Assembly (NCBI GenBank): GCA_000158135.1
Contig: DS999532.1
Span: 110,263 to 174,262 of the forward strand
Reading direction: 5' to 3'
DNA from: Rhodobacteraceae bacterium KLH11
Lineage (GTDB): Bacteria > Pseudomonadota > Alphaproteobacteria > Rhodobacterales > Rhodobacteraceae
Length of the DNA: 64,000 nucleotides
The translations under genes and the position numbers were made by a program. Below the pieces are notes generated by a model, which ran no database searches, was not told the DNA's origin, and saw only the letters and a list, made by a program, of their open reading frames with translations. Positions 32,915 to 42,072 of this stretch are shown one piece after another. Position 1 is the first letter of the stretch; every line of letters starts with the position of its first letter.

Positions 32915-34331
32915 CTAATTCTACTACGAAAGTCGTGCCCGTATCACTATTCTTATGATAAGTTATCGTTCCTCCATGCGCCTCCACAATCTGCCTGGAA
33001 ACGCTTAGACCCAATCCGGTACCGCCAATACTCCTCGAATCTGATGAATCAAGTTGAGTAAACGGATCAAAGACCCGAGCTTCGTCACTTTCCGACAGCC
33101 CGATTCCGGTGTCTCGGAACAATATACGGACCTTGCCGTTATCAGTTTGAAGGAAAACAACGATGTCGCTATCCTTCGGCGAGAAGTTGATGGCATTTGT
33201 CAATATGTTGTCTATAACCTGCTGCAATCTCTGCTTGTCACCAGTGATTTCAACCTCTCGGTCCGGAAATTCTGATCTTAGGGAGATGCCTTTCTCTGAT
33301 GCGCTTGGCCGCACGCTTGAAAACGTGTCAGTAATCAATTCCACAAGGTCGAACCTTTGACGTTCGAAAGTCATCTGGCCGGATTCAGCACTTTGAAAAT
33401 CAAGTATTTGATCTATCAATTTCAACAATCGATCACAGTTGCGCTGAGCCATCTTCAGTGCAGCAGAGACATTTTTGGACGTTTTACCCAGTTTGCCAGA
33501 CTGGGCCAGATCGACCGAACCCTTTATTGAGGTCAGGGGCGTGCGCAGTTCATGACTCATCGTGGAAACAAATTCTGATTTGGCTTTGTAAGCAGCTCTG
33601 GATTTTTCGTGCTCTTTACGCAGCAATTCCATTTGAGCAAGTTGCGCGCGGTAGACGCTCAGATAACCCCGGGCGCTTTCAACGATAAAGTAAAGAGCAA
33701 AAATGCTTATGAAGAGCTGTGCCCAGAGTTCGGATTGCAATGGTGCTTCCATTATGACGATATCGCGAACGGGAATGAAAAGAAACGCGATCCCCAGACA
33801 CACCAGGCGAAATGTAAGTACCTGTTTGATATAATGGCTATTCATGGCAGAAAAAAGCGCTGCTGCGAACAGAAAGAATAATGGAACGAAGTGGTTCGTG
33901 GGGCCCGTCACAACAACTATCCCAACGGAATAGGCAATAATTGTAAAAGTGCTAAGAAATGCGCTCAGGTACAGATGTGGAAGAAACCTGCGGGCTGCTT
34001 GCGTCGAAACTTCCTTACTCTTCAAAATTCTGTTGAAAAGCCAGTAATCACAAATCTCTGAAATGACGACAAACAACAGAATGAACTTTGCAAGCGGAGC
34101 GCTGTAGTAATAAGCGGCTAAAACAAGCGCACTGGCGAAAATCAGCAACCGATGCCAGAGCAGGTCCTTCCCCACTTGGCAATAGTCCGTGATCTGTTGC
34201 ATCAATAGCGATCTGTGTTGATCTGTGGCATCGTCCAACGGTATTTTAGGTGGCTTACCCAAATCTGGTTTCTCCTCCTTCTCACCGATTGTGCATGGCC
34301 ATAAACTTCGTTGCGAAATCGGATTGTCCAT
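32895..34331 (-). CDS. Membrane-bound sensor histidine kinase, 3' end inside an IS terminus
   Basis: About 478 residues. Residues 60-210 hold five or six membrane segments (MASE-like sensor), then a short coiled coil, a HisKA domain with EFVSTMSHELRTPL (phospho-His260) and a HATPase domain with N-box ILTNAINFSPKD, RDTGIGLS and GGTGLGLSVS. Catalytic motifs are intact. The last five codons and stop lie in an IS6-family inverted repeat, so the original C-terminus was cut, but after the HATPase fold. Start set at ATG 34331; a TTG at 34394 would overlap the receiver gene. It is the last gene of a five-gene phosphorelay cassette. Confidence 0.88.
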   Translation of the reverse strand: MDNPISQRSLWPCTIGEKEEKPDLGKPPKIPLDDATDQHRSLLMQQITDYCQVGKDLLWHRLLIFASALVLAAYYYSAPLAKFILLFVVISEICDYWLFNRILKSKEVSTQAARRFLPHLYLSAFLSTFTIIAYSVGIVVVTGPTNHFVPLFFLFAAALFSAMNSHYIKQVLTFRLVCLGIAFLFIPVRDIVIMEAPLQSELWAQLFISIFALYFIVESARGYLSVYRAQLAQMELLRKEHEKSRAAYKAKSEFVSTMSHELRTPLTSIKGSVDLAQSGKLGKTSKNVSAALKMAQRNCDRLLKLIDQILDFQSAESGQMTFERQRFDLVELITDTFSSVRPSASEKGISLRSEFPDREVEITGDKQRLQQVIDNILTNAINFSPKDSDIVVFLQTDNGKVRILFRDTGIGLSESDEARVFDPFTQLDSSDSRSIGGTGLGLSVSRQIVEAHGGTITYHKNSDTGTTFVVELGILPSC

Positions 34332-34362
34332 CTCCAGAGCTCGCTTTTGCTTATACGCCTCA

Positions 34363-34758
34363 TCAGGGCTCGTTGTTTTCGCGCGCGCCCACAAGCGACT
34401 TCAATTGATCCGCCAAGGTAAGAGGGTCAAAAGGCTTATTGATACAAGCCAATGCCCCATTCTCAATTAAAGTCTCCATTGACTGGCGATCGGATTTCGC
34501 CGTCATGAATATGACGGGCGTTGAGGTGTATTCTGGACGTCTGCGAATTTCCTGCAGAAGTTCGGGCCCGTCCATTTCCGGCATCATAACATCCAGCAGG
34601 AAAAGATCCGGCTTCAACCCGGCAAGGCTTTCCAGTGCCTCTCGTGCTGAACTGAACTGTACAACGTCAAACCCGCCGACCAATTCCAGCGACATACGCG
34701 TGATCGAAAGAATGTCTTCGTCGTCATCAATGTGAACGACCTGCTCGACTTGGCTCAT
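34363..34758 (-). CDS. Single-domain response regulator (CheY-like)
   Basis: A 131-residue receiver domain with no output domain. The acidic pocket is IDDDEDI (residues 10-16), the phosphoacceptor Asp56 in LLDVMMPEMDG, then FMTAKS and NKPFDP with the conserved Lys. It lies between two hybrid-partner kinases in the same operon, so it probably shuttles phosphate between kinase and HPt protein or controls a target by protein contact. Confidence 0.92.
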   Translation of the reverse strand: MSQVEQVVHIDDDEDILSITRMSLELVGGFDVVQFSSAREALESLAGLKPDLFLLDVMMPEMDGPELLQEIRRRPEYTSTPVIFMTAKSDRQSMETLIENGALACINKPFDPLTLADQLKSLVGARENNEP

Positions 34759-34816
34759 GAGAATTGACCTTCAGATAAGCGCTCCAACATCGTAACTCTC
34801 CAGATATATCAAAGAA

Positions 34817-36946
34817 TTATGTCGCCACCTTGCCGGGCCGCAGCATGTCTATCGGCAAATTAACCTGAAACTTGCTGCCTTCACCCAGAGTACTGGTGAG
34901 CGAGATTTGTCCTCCATGCAGTTCAACCAGGTTTCTTGTGATAGCAAGACCAAGACCTGTACCACCGCTACTACCGGGCCTTGAATTGTCGACTTGCGCG
35001 AAACGCTCAAAGATCCAATGCCGCTCTTCTTCCGAGATCCCGCGTCCGGTATCCTCAACCGTGACCAGAACCGATCTGGCGTCTGTGGACAGCGTGACCC
35101 TGACAAAGCCATTGTCGGTAAACTTGATCGCATTGGTAATGAGGTTCGTGAAAACCTGTCGAATGCGTAGTGGATCGACCTCAATCGACAAGGGAGCGGC
35201 AACCACTTCAAGCCTGATCCCTCTCCCTTCGGCGCTACTCCGGAATTCCTCACCCAGATTGACGAGCAGTTGGTCGAGTTCGACTGTTTCCAGCCTAAGA
35301 GTGACGGTTCCAGAACTCAGCTTCGCCCAGTCCAGAACGGAGTTGATAAGATCCAGCAGGTGCTTCCCGGAGTTTTCTGACTTCGTGGCCTGATCGACAA
35401 TGACGGTGCAGAATTCATTCAGCAGCGCTTCTAGTTTATGGTCATCCCCAATGGCCGATCTCAACGCGGTATATTGTGGGTAGAGTTCAAGTCTGCGCAG
35501 GAACGCGATATATCCCAGGATCACAGACAGCGGCGCCCGCAATTCATGGTTCATATTGTTTATGAACTCCGTTTTCGAGCGGACAGCGTCTTCCGCCGTC
35601 TGCAGCGCTGTTTTCAACTCGGTAATGTCAGTCTGAATACTGACCGTATCGCCATCCCGGGTTTTGGCATCGGATACCTTGATCCAGCTGCCGTTCGAAA
35701 GCTTGATTTCGGACGGACCATTCGGATTGTTGTGCAATCGCATCCTGTCCGCAAGCCATTCCTCTTCCCGTCCCTTCGCGTCCTCGTACAGCCCCTTGTT
35801 GACACCATCCACAAGAATGGCCTGAAACGGCGCGCCGGGGGATATGACGTCAGAGGACGCACTGAAGGTCTTTCGGAACCTGTCATTGCACATCAACAAA
35901 CGATCCTGCTCGTCGAAGATAACGAAACCATCCGTGATCGATTCAATGGCGTCCAACAGACGACGCCGCGCCTCTGCGCGTTCCAGAATCAGGCGGCGGG
36001 CATAGTTCACCCCAAAAACCCCGGTCCCCGCCAGTATTGCGATTGTCAGAAACAGAATGAAATGATGAGACCTGTCGACCTGCCAGCCGCCTGACGGAAT
36101 CTTGGCCAGTTCCAGCGTGGTTTGACCCAGAATGACCTCGGTGATGACCGGATCGTTATCCCAGACCTCAGACATACCGAACAGTATTTCTTCATCCGTG
36201 CCAGGCACTCCTTTGATGCGCGCGGATGACATGTAGACTTGCGGCTCTGCTTCCATCCCAGATTCTGTCAGAATCTTCTCGAAATCCAGCACAATGCTGC
36301 TCACGATGTTTTCCAACCCAGGTTGCGCCGTTCTCAGTAGAAAGCCGAGGCCGCCCTGCACCAGATGGACCGGGCCGACAACGACGGTATCACCACTGTC
36401 CAGCGCGGCTTGTACAGACTGCATCTGCTCCGGGTTGGTCCGATAGTCATAACCAAGAAGGTCCTGATTATGCTCGATCGGATGGACATTCGTGATAACG
36501 AAATCGCGTGAACGTGCTAGGTTGATCACACTCGGATTGTTATCTCGAAGCAGCCTGGCCAGAGACTGAAACCCGGACTCCGCTTCAAAGGATTGTGCCA
36601 CTGCAAAGCTGCGGGACATGTGCCCGTAGGAATCCAGCAATCCTTCCAGACGCAGCTTGGTCGAGTTAAGGGACCTCTGAACAGCAGCGCGCTCGGATTC
36701 CAGTTTCTGGGAAACGATGGCGCGGTCTAACAGCAAAAAGCTGCAAACACCAAGGATGAGAATCGCCAGGTAAACAAGATTCAGGTTCCGCCTGTGGCGC
36801 CGATTACGTCCGGCTCGCGTTTCCGGTCTGCTTTTCAACTCACAACCCCACAATACCCGACCAGACGATATGGGTTTGCGCACCACGGTCGCGCCTGAAC
36901 TGACAAGAAGAAACAGTTTTTCAGTTTTGATGGGCTCATGCCTCAA
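34817..36946 (-). CDS. PAS-containing sensor histidine kinase with large periplasmic sensor
   Basis: About 700 residues. Membrane segments at about 55-73 and 295-315 enclose a 220-residue periplasmic domain with CHASE-like features (SFEAESGFQSLARLLRDNNP, YRTNPEQMQSVQAALDSGD). Then come a PAS domain (ITDGFVIFDEQDRLLMCNDR), a HisKA domain with NNMNHELRAPL (His467) and an HATPase domain (FTNLITNAIKFTDNG, VEDTGRGIS, GGTGLGLAITRN). The reading frame as given opens at a TTG overlapping the HPt gene; the true start may be a later TTG or GTG before the first membrane segment. It likely starts the relay with the HPt and receiver proteins alongside. Confidence 0.9.
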   Translation of the reverse strand: MRHEPIKTEKLFLLVSSGATVVRKPISSGRVLWGCELKSRPETRAGRNRRHRRNLNLVYLAILILGVCSFLLLDRAIVSQKLESERAAVQRSLNSTKLRLEGLLDSYGHMSRSFAVAQSFEAESGFQSLARLLRDNNPSVINLARSRDFVITNVHPIEHNQDLLGYDYRTNPEQMQSVQAALDSGDTVVVGPVHLVQGGLGFLLRTAQPGLENIVSSIVLDFEKILTESGMEAEPQVYMSSARIKGVPGTDEEILFGMSEVWDNDPVITEVILGQTTLELAKIPSGGWQVDRSHHFILFLTIAILAGTGVFGVNYARRLILERAEARRRLLDAIESITDGFVIFDEQDRLLMCNDRFRKTFSASSDVISPGAPFQAILVDGVNKGLYEDAKGREEEWLADRMRLHNNPNGPSEIKLSNGSWIKVSDAKTRDGDTVSIQTDITELKTALQTAEDAVRSKTEFINNMNHELRAPLSVILGYIAFLRRLELYPQYTALRSAIGDDHKLEALLNEFCTVIVDQATKSENSGKHLLDLINSVLDWAKLSSGTVTLRLETVELDQLLVNLGEEFRSSAEGRGIRLEVVAAPLSIEVDPLRIRQVFTNLITNAIKFTDNGFVRVTLSTDARSVLVTVEDTGRGISEEERHWIFERFAQVDNSRPGSSGGTGLGLAITRNLVELHGGQISLTSTLGEGSKFQVNLPIDMLRPGKVAT

Positions 36947-37274
36947 GGTTCTCCAAATACGAGATCAGGTTGTGCAGCATAGGCCTTATCTCATCCCACC
37001 CTGCCCGACCGTCTTTTATCTTGATGTCGATATCGCCCGCCAACTCGCCCAGAGCATGATAGCCGATGGAACCGGACAGACCTGCAATCTTGTGGCATTC
37101 ACGGCGGATCAGCATGAGCGATTCACAGTTACCCGTTTCAGCATCCATTTCCGCGGCGGCCTGAGATAAGGCAACAAGCCTGTCCGGTCTTGATGTCAGA
37201 AACTTGGCCCGTATAGCCCCGAGCGCCCGATTTAACCGATCAGCATCAGAGGGTACGTTGATATCACTCGTCAT
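36936..37274 (-). CDS. Histidine phosphotransfer (HPt) protein
   Basis: A 112-residue all-helical protein with the HPt motif ECHKIAGLSGSIGYHALG; His61 is the phosphate carrier. A free HPt between kinase and response regulators points to a His-Asp-His-Asp relay. It overlaps the response-regulator gene upstream by ATGA and the kinase gene downstream by 11 bases. Confidence 0.9.
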   Translation of the reverse strand: MTSDINVPSDADRLNRALGAIRAKFLTSRPDRLVALSQAAAEMDAETGNCESLMLIRRECHKIAGLSGSIGYHALGELAGDIDIKIKDGRAGWDEIRPMLHNLISYLENLEA

Positions 37275-38248
37275 CGGAACTTGCCCGCTTGCCGTGCCTG
37301 ACCCGCAGCTCTGGCTCCCGGAATCGAAGCCCCTCCCAGAGAGGCCACCGGATTTTTTGTATTCTCCAGCGCCTTTTCCAACACTTCCAGAGGCGTCACA
37401 AGGCTAATCAGACCGCGAACGAAAGGGGCCCCAACATCCAAACGAACTGGCATCTGCCCCAATTCAGCGTACCAGCTGTTGAGTGTCAGTAACTTGTCTT
37501 CAATCTGGCTGGTCAGATCTTCCATATTGATTTCGGGGTGCCGGTTGATCAACACAATGAAACCGCCCGACCCGGCGTAAGAAATGATGGCCGCGTTTAG
37601 CGTCAGTGACTCGGCTATAATCTCCGCGACGTCCGATAGCGTGTCCCGGAAGCCGCCGCTGCCCAACGCCAGGAACATTTCGTTTGCGTAAGCCAGTTGA
37701 AAGCCAATTGCAGTATGGCTAAACAATTTCATTGATCCGATTTTCAGAACGTAGTTCTGCATGGCTAGATAGTCCAGACAGGAATAGTCGATCTCGAGTC
37801 GGCAAGGGTCTTCGAAGGAATACTCTTCTTTCTGATCGTTCTGGGATGAAAGGACTTCACGCGCTTTGCGTTCCCGGGTCATTCCGGTGGCCATTGTCAT
37901 ACGACCCTGTAATTCCAGACGGTTGATCGGTTTGTTCAAATAGTCTGTCGCTCCGGCTGCAAAAGCCTTATCGACACTCTCCATCTCGGAACGGGATGTG
38001 ACCATAATCACTGGAATCGCAGCGGTCACCGGATCAGAACGCAGTAACGCACATAACTCCACGCCGTCTATACCCGGCATGTCGATGTCTAGGAGCGCAC
38101 AATCAAATGGAGTGGATGCCAGATGTATCCGGTTCATCGCCTCAGCCCCGGAATTGGCAAGCCAAACATCATGGTAACCGCAATTGGCCAACTCCGCTAC
38201 AATAAGCTCACAAAACAATGGCTCATCATCGACAACAAGAATCTTCAT
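37271..38248 (-). CDS. Response regulator with degenerate GGDEF-like output domain
   Basis: About 325 residues. The N-terminal receiver has VVDDEPL, Asp54 in LLDIDMPGIDG, VTSRS and NKPINR, all intact. After a linker the C-terminal part (about 155-300) follows the layout of a diguanylate cyclase domain (GGFRDTLSDVAEIIAESLTL, then a turn), but the signature GG[DE]EF is replaced by SGGFIVL, so catalysis of c-di-GMP synthesis is not expected. It may be a protein-interaction or ligand-binding relic. First gene of the phosphorelay operon; start at ATG 38248, with a TTG two codons earlier. Confidence 0.8.
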   Translation of the reverse strand: MKILVVDDEPLFCELIVAELANCGYHDVWLANSGAEAMNRIHLASTPFDCALLDIDMPGIDGVELCALLRSDPVTAAIPVIMVTSRSEMESVDKAFAAGATDYLNKPINRLELQGRMTMATGMTRERKAREVLSSQNDQKEEYSFEDPCRLEIDYSCLDYLAMQNYVLKIGSMKLFSHTAIGFQLAYANEMFLALGSGGFRDTLSDVAEIIAESLTLNAAIISYAGSGGFIVLINRHPEINMEDLTSQIEDKLLTLNSWYAELGQMPVRLDVGAPFVRGLISLVTPLEVLEKALENTKNPVASLGGASIPGARAAGQARQAGKFR

Positions 38249-38465
38249 ATCCAAAAGTCCATTCGTTTTGAGTGATTTGATTGCTGAATACTCTCGTAAT
38301 AAGAGAAACGTGCTATCTTTCCCGCGTCAAGAAGGCGGTTGTTCAAAACTCCGTTGCCGCTTTGAACGGACCACAGAACTTCGGAAAGCTACCTCGGCTG
38401 GATGTGTCGCAACCTTTTAGGTCCAGTTGACGAACACGCGTGATCTGACGTTTGCTCCCGTCGAG
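38249..38465. other. Upstream region of the phosphorelay operon
   Basis: About 215 bases between the response-regulator gene and the IS6-family remnant. The operon promoter must lie here; a TTGCTGAATACTCTCGTAAT stretch is AT-rich, but no convincing promoter could be assigned. Confidence 0.4.
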
Positions 38466-38952
38466 GGTATTGCCAAGTTGTTCAGGCCAAGTGACCCAGC
38501 TAAGTCGCGCTTATGAACATGCCGACGATTCTGCCGCGCCTGAAGGGTTTTCGTTTTCCTCGTGAGATCATTGCTTATGCGGTTTGGGCCTACCATCGCT
38601 TTGCCTTGAGCACAGCTGACATCGAGGATCTGTTGGCTGCGCGAGGCGTTATCTCGTCAGCCGGGAAGCCATTCGGCTAAACAACGCAATCGAAGTGTCG
38701 CACCGACCGACTCGCAAACAAGAGAAAATAATGGGCCGGTTCAGGTCTCACCGGCAGACTCAGAGATTTCTGTCTGCGCATAACCAGATCAATCTGATCT
38801 TCCGTCCCCGCCGATATCAACTCACTGCAAACTCATACCGCCACGCTCGGTCTGATGCGTTCAACCTCTGGGACGATTACACTGCGGAAATGACGGCCTG
38901 AACCTGCCTTTGCCAATACCTTACAGGCTCACGTCAACAACTTGGCAATACC
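38466..38952 (+). mobile_element. Internally deleted IS6-family element with perfect ends
   Basis: 487 bases bounded by perfect 17-base inverted repeats (GGTATTGCCAAGTTGTT and its complement). Inside are the transposase N-terminus (LKGFRFPREIIAYAVWAYHR, then DIEDLLAARGV) at about 38515-38680 and, joined directly, the C-terminus (NNAIEVSHRPTRKQEKIMGR to AEMTA) up to 38901. The DDE catalytic middle is gone. The 8 flanking bases do not match, so there is no target duplication. With intact ends it could still be moved by a related transposase. Confidence 0.85.
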
Positions 38953-39091
38953 GCACTGTTAGTTGACGGCCCCACAACGGACTATCACCAAAATGGACGT
39001 TGCCGCAGCATAAAATCACCAAAGCAAACATTCATTGACGGAAAAAGCCGAAGTTACAGCACGCGGTTTGGTCTAAACCCTTGGTCGCGAC

Positions 39092-39472
39092 CTATTGAAC
39101 CTTGCGCCATTCCGAGCAGGTTAGTTGAATTGTCCACTGTGCATCGAACGGGGGGCTATCCCATGGGGCCGCAGCGGGAGCGGTTTTGACAACAGGTTTC
39201 TTACCTTTTTTGTCCACATACTGAAAACTGTGGTTCAGCTTGATTTCGCCTTTGGGGCAATAGGTTGCTCGCAGAACGGTTTGAGCCAATGATATCGCTT
39301 GGGACTCGTTTTGTGCCGCCGTGAATGGTGTATAGAATTGCGTGGTGAACGTGTTCTTCAAGCGGGCATGAAACTTTTTGGTAAAGAGGTTCTTACTGCC
39401 TTGCGTGCATAAGTTGTCTGTAACGGCCACAGTCACAGGAAGAGGTTCACCTGTTCCATTGCGCGTATACAA
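39092..39472 (-). CDS. Hypothetical protein, possibly fragmentary
   Basis: A 126-residue open frame with no ATG; TTG 39472 is the only reasonable start and overlaps the cytochrome c gene by 40 bases. It has two cysteines near the N-terminus and C-terminus, many lysines, and CPKGEIKLNHSFQYVDKKGK. No family is recognised. Either it is translated from TTG or its 5' part was lost when the cytochrome gene end was rearranged. Confidence 0.4.
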   Translation of the reverse strand: MYTRNGTGEPLPVTVAVTDNLCTQGSKNLFTKKFHARLKNTFTTQFYTPFTAAQNESQAISLAQTVLRATYCPKGEIKLNHSFQYVDKKGKKPVVKTAPAAAPWDSPPFDAQWTIQLTCSEWRKVQ

Positions 39473-39888
39473 GCCCTTTGCCCCGCGTTTTGCCGAACAT
39501 CGTCAGGCCAAATCGAGTGGATATAGGCCAGAACGTCCCATATATCCTCGTCAGTCAGCGTGCCCTCAAAGCCCGGCATGCCACTGTTGAAGTCTTTGAT
39601 GCCGCGTGCTTCCAGCGTCTCCGTCCCACCAAGTTTGGTGTAGTCGAATAAGAGCTGATTATCATGATGCCAAGTATGCCCGGTCTCATCATGGGGTGGA
39701 GCAGGCAGAATGCCGTCTTCGTCGGGTGTGCGCCAGTTGGGCTGCCCTTCTAGATTTGCCCCATGGCAGGACGCGCATCGTTCAGTGTAGAGGGTCTGCC
39801 CTTTGCTCAAATCACGGTCGTCCATTTCGTGGCCAGCGATTGCACCAGTCGCGACGCTGGATGCAGCGACGATCAATAAGCATTTCAT
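39433..39888 (-). CDS. Periplasmic c-type cytochrome
   Basis: About 151 residues. A signal peptide (MKCLLIVAASSVATGAIAG) precedes a mono-heme domain with CASCH and the distal GMPGFEGTLTDEDIWDVLAY, so the axial ligands are His and Met. Start at ATG 39888, with GGAGG before it and overlapping the multicopper oxidase stop by ATGA. It may take electrons in the copper/redox island. The last 12 residues are unlike relatives and overlap the next open frame. Confidence 0.85.
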   Translation of the reverse strand: MKCLLIVAASSVATGAIAGHEMDDRDLSKGQTLYTERCASCHGANLEGQPNWRTPDEDGILPAPPHDETGHTWHHDNQLLFDYTKLGGTETLEARGIKDFNSGMPGFEGTLTDEDIWDVLAYIHSIWPDDVRQNAGQRACIRAMEQVNLFL

Positions 39889-41195
39889 GCGACCTCCACC
39901 CATGTCTTCATCCCCGCCGCCTGATGTCCGAGCATGTGACAGTGCAACAACCATTTGCCGGGGTTATGGAACACGCAAACGATGTCTCGTGTCTCGCCAG
40001 CGCCCACAAGCGTTGTATCGCGGAAAGCGCCCAAGCTACCGTCTGCCCCGACTTCAAAGAAATGGTGCCCGTGCAGATGGATGCCATGCGGGAAACGGGT
40101 GTCGTTCATCAGACGGATGCGTGCCGTTTGGTCGCGTTCGAACCTATGTAACGGCGTGTCCGTCAGGCCGGATTGACCGTTGAATGCCCAAATATCCGTT
40201 TGCGTGCTAACGGGACGGCTCATTGCCCCGCCTTGCATGGTAAGCGTCAGGGCCACGACGTTGTCGAAATCTGGCTGCTTCTGCTCATTTGGTGGCAGCG
40301 CGGGAACTTCAGATGGTTGCCGCGTGGTGTTCACCCCCTCAACCGGGATTTCGCCCAGCAGGTAGGGATCGTCGCGCGTTGGGAAGACAAAGGCGATCTG
40401 ATCAGCTGATGTTACGTCAGCAATGATATCTGCGCGTTGAGCCGGTGCGAGAATGAGGTTCGAAACCCCTTGCGGGTTCGGCAGTGGCATGCCGTCGAAA
40501 GCAACGATTTTGCCGTCGATGCCTTCAAGCTTAATCGGGAATATCCGGTCTGTTGCAACGTTGATCAACCGCAAGCGCACGCGATCACCGCGTCTGACGG
40601 GTGTATTCGGCTCGACAAGCGCGCGGGCAAAATTACCCAGCCGCCCTTGATGCGCCTGATCGTGCCTGTTGTCGAAACCGTCTGCGAGCGCGCCACTTTC
40701 GGTCACACGCCAATCGTCAATCATGACAATCAGATCGTGATCCACGTCGGGCGGCGTTCGTTCCTCAACAATCAGCGGACCATAGAGACCCTTGGCAACC
40801 TGTTCCCAAGACCGATTGTGCGAGTGATACCAGAATGTCCCCGCATCAGGTGCTCGAAAGCTGTATTCGAACTCAGCACCCCTCTCGACAACCTTTTGCG
40901 TCATCCCCGGTACGCCATCCATTGCATTTTCGATGCGCATACCGTGCCAGTGCACCGCCGAACCTTCGCCAATCTGGTTCAGGAACCGAATATCAAATGT
41001 ATCGCCCTGACGGGCGCGAAGCACCGGACCAGGCGTACTGCCATTAAAGCCAAGCATCGGAGTTGTCGGATCACCTTCGGGCAGGATTTGCGCATTGACC
41101 GGCTGTGCGACCAGTTCAAAGGATGCTGATGCAAGAGTGATGCGCGGTGCCAGTGCCGCCACGCATGTTGTAATCAAAAAGTCTCGCCTGTTCAT
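39885..41195 (-). CDS. Multicopper oxidase with Tat signal
   Basis: About 436 residues. MNRRDFLITTCVAALAPRIT is a twin-arginine-type signal. All copper-binding motifs are present: HWHGMRIEN, WYHSHN, FPHGIHLHGHHFF and LLHCHMLGHQAAGM. The size and order of three cupredoxin domains fit CueO/laccase-type enzymes, which can oxidise cuprous ion in the periplasm. Start at ATG 41195, 8 bases after the CopD stop. Its neighbours (CopC, CopD) support a copper-handling role. Confidence 0.9.
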   Translation of the reverse strand: MNRRDFLITTCVAALAPRITLASASFELVAQPVNAQILPEGDPTTPMLGFNGSTPGPVLRARQGDTFDIRFLNQIGEGSAVHWHGMRIENAMDGVPGMTQKVVERGAEFEYSFRAPDAGTFWYHSHNRSWEQVAKGLYGPLIVEERTPPDVDHDLIVMIDDWRVTESGALADGFDNRHDQAHQGRLGNFARALVEPNTPVRRGDRVRLRLINVATDRIFPIKLEGIDGKIVAFDGMPLPNPQGVSNLILAPAQRADIIADVTSADQIAFVFPTRDDPYLLGEIPVEGVNTTRQPSEVPALPPNEQKQPDFDNVVALTLTMQGGAMSRPVSTQTDIWAFNGQSGLTDTPLHRFERDQTARIRLMNDTRFPHGIHLHGHHFFEVGADGSLGAFRDTTLVGAGETRDIVCVFHNPGKWLLHCHMLGHQAAGMKTWVEVA

Positions 41196-41203
41196 AGAGT
41201 GTC

Positions 41204-42070
41204 TCAATTCGGTAGGGTCAGAACGCTGGTGAGCGTCGCGGTGGCGACAAGCACCATCAGTATGACCGCAGTTTCGATTTCAATCGAGCGCGCTAGATGA
41301 CGCGCGGCCTTATCGTCCCCTGCCTGCATGGCCGGAACGAAGCGCAGTTTGTTTGCGGCGGCCAACGTCAGGACCACGCCTACAAGTGCAAGTTTGATCA
41401 GCAGGGTTTGCCCGTACCCGGTAGTCGTCAGCGCCCACACATCGCCCACCAACATCCAGGCCATTGTTAGTCCCGCCAAAATCATTGCCGGAACAATGAC
41501 CGAAGCCGCCTGTCCAAACCGATACCCCAACTTGGCTGCATTGCCCAGATATTCTGGCCGTTGTGACAGGGCGTGCAATGGTCCGAGAACGCCGATCCAA
41601 AATGCGACCCCTAAGAGGTGCAAGGCCAATAAAAAGCGAACACCAATTGGCTCCAGTTCAGGAACATGCCCAATCTGAGCAAAGGACCACAGAGCGAGCA
41701 ATCCACCCGCGAATGCGATCCATTGCCCGATAAGGGGAATAAACACTCCGCAGATGATAAGCACTGCCCCGGTGATCCGATAGATCAGCACGTCGCCAAC
41801 CGGGGTCTGCCACAACAGGCCCAGCATTTCCGGATCGGTCATACCATCGGCTTCGCCCGTCAGGGCGGCACCGCGCAGCATGAAGCCAAGGACAGAGCCC
41901 GCAAGCGCAAGCCCCGCCAACAGCGCAACTTGCACACGCATTTTATCGCGGAGAGGCGACACTAGGTCGGCAAAAGCAGCCCGAATGATCAAAAGACCAG
42001 TCGCACCACCAATACCAACATAGAGCATCAGCTTGGACAAAATTGCGCCCATTCCCCAGATATCGGGCAT
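41204..42070 (-). CDS. copD: Copper resistance protein CopD family
   Basis: About 288 residues with eight hydrophobic segments. GMGAILSKLMLYVGIGGATG begins the first, and LLALHLLGVAFWIGVLGPLH contains the conserved HxxxxxFWxG motif of CopD/YcnJ proteins. It is thought to move copper across the inner membrane together with CopC. Start at ATG 42070, two bases after the CopC stop; the longer frame from 42136 would overlap CopC. Confidence 0.88.
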   Translation of the reverse strand: MPDIWGMGAILSKLMLYVGIGGATGLLIIRAAFADLVSPLRDKMRVQVALLAGLALAGSVLGFMLRGAALTGEADGMTDPEMLGLLWQTPVGDVLIYRITGAVLIICGVFIPLIGQWIAFAGGLLALWSFAQIGHVPELEPIGVRFLLALHLLGVAFWIGVLGPLHALSQRPEYLGNAAKLGYRFGQAASVIVPAMILAGLTMAWMLVGDVWALTTTGYGQTLLIKLALVGVVLTLAAANKLRFVPAMQAGDDKAARHLARSIEIETAVILMVLVATATLTSVLTLPN

Positions 42071-42072
42071 GG

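Noticed and set aside
38458-38960. 8-base target duplication around the deleted IS6-family element
   Set aside because: Flanks CCGTCGAG and GCACTGTT do not match.
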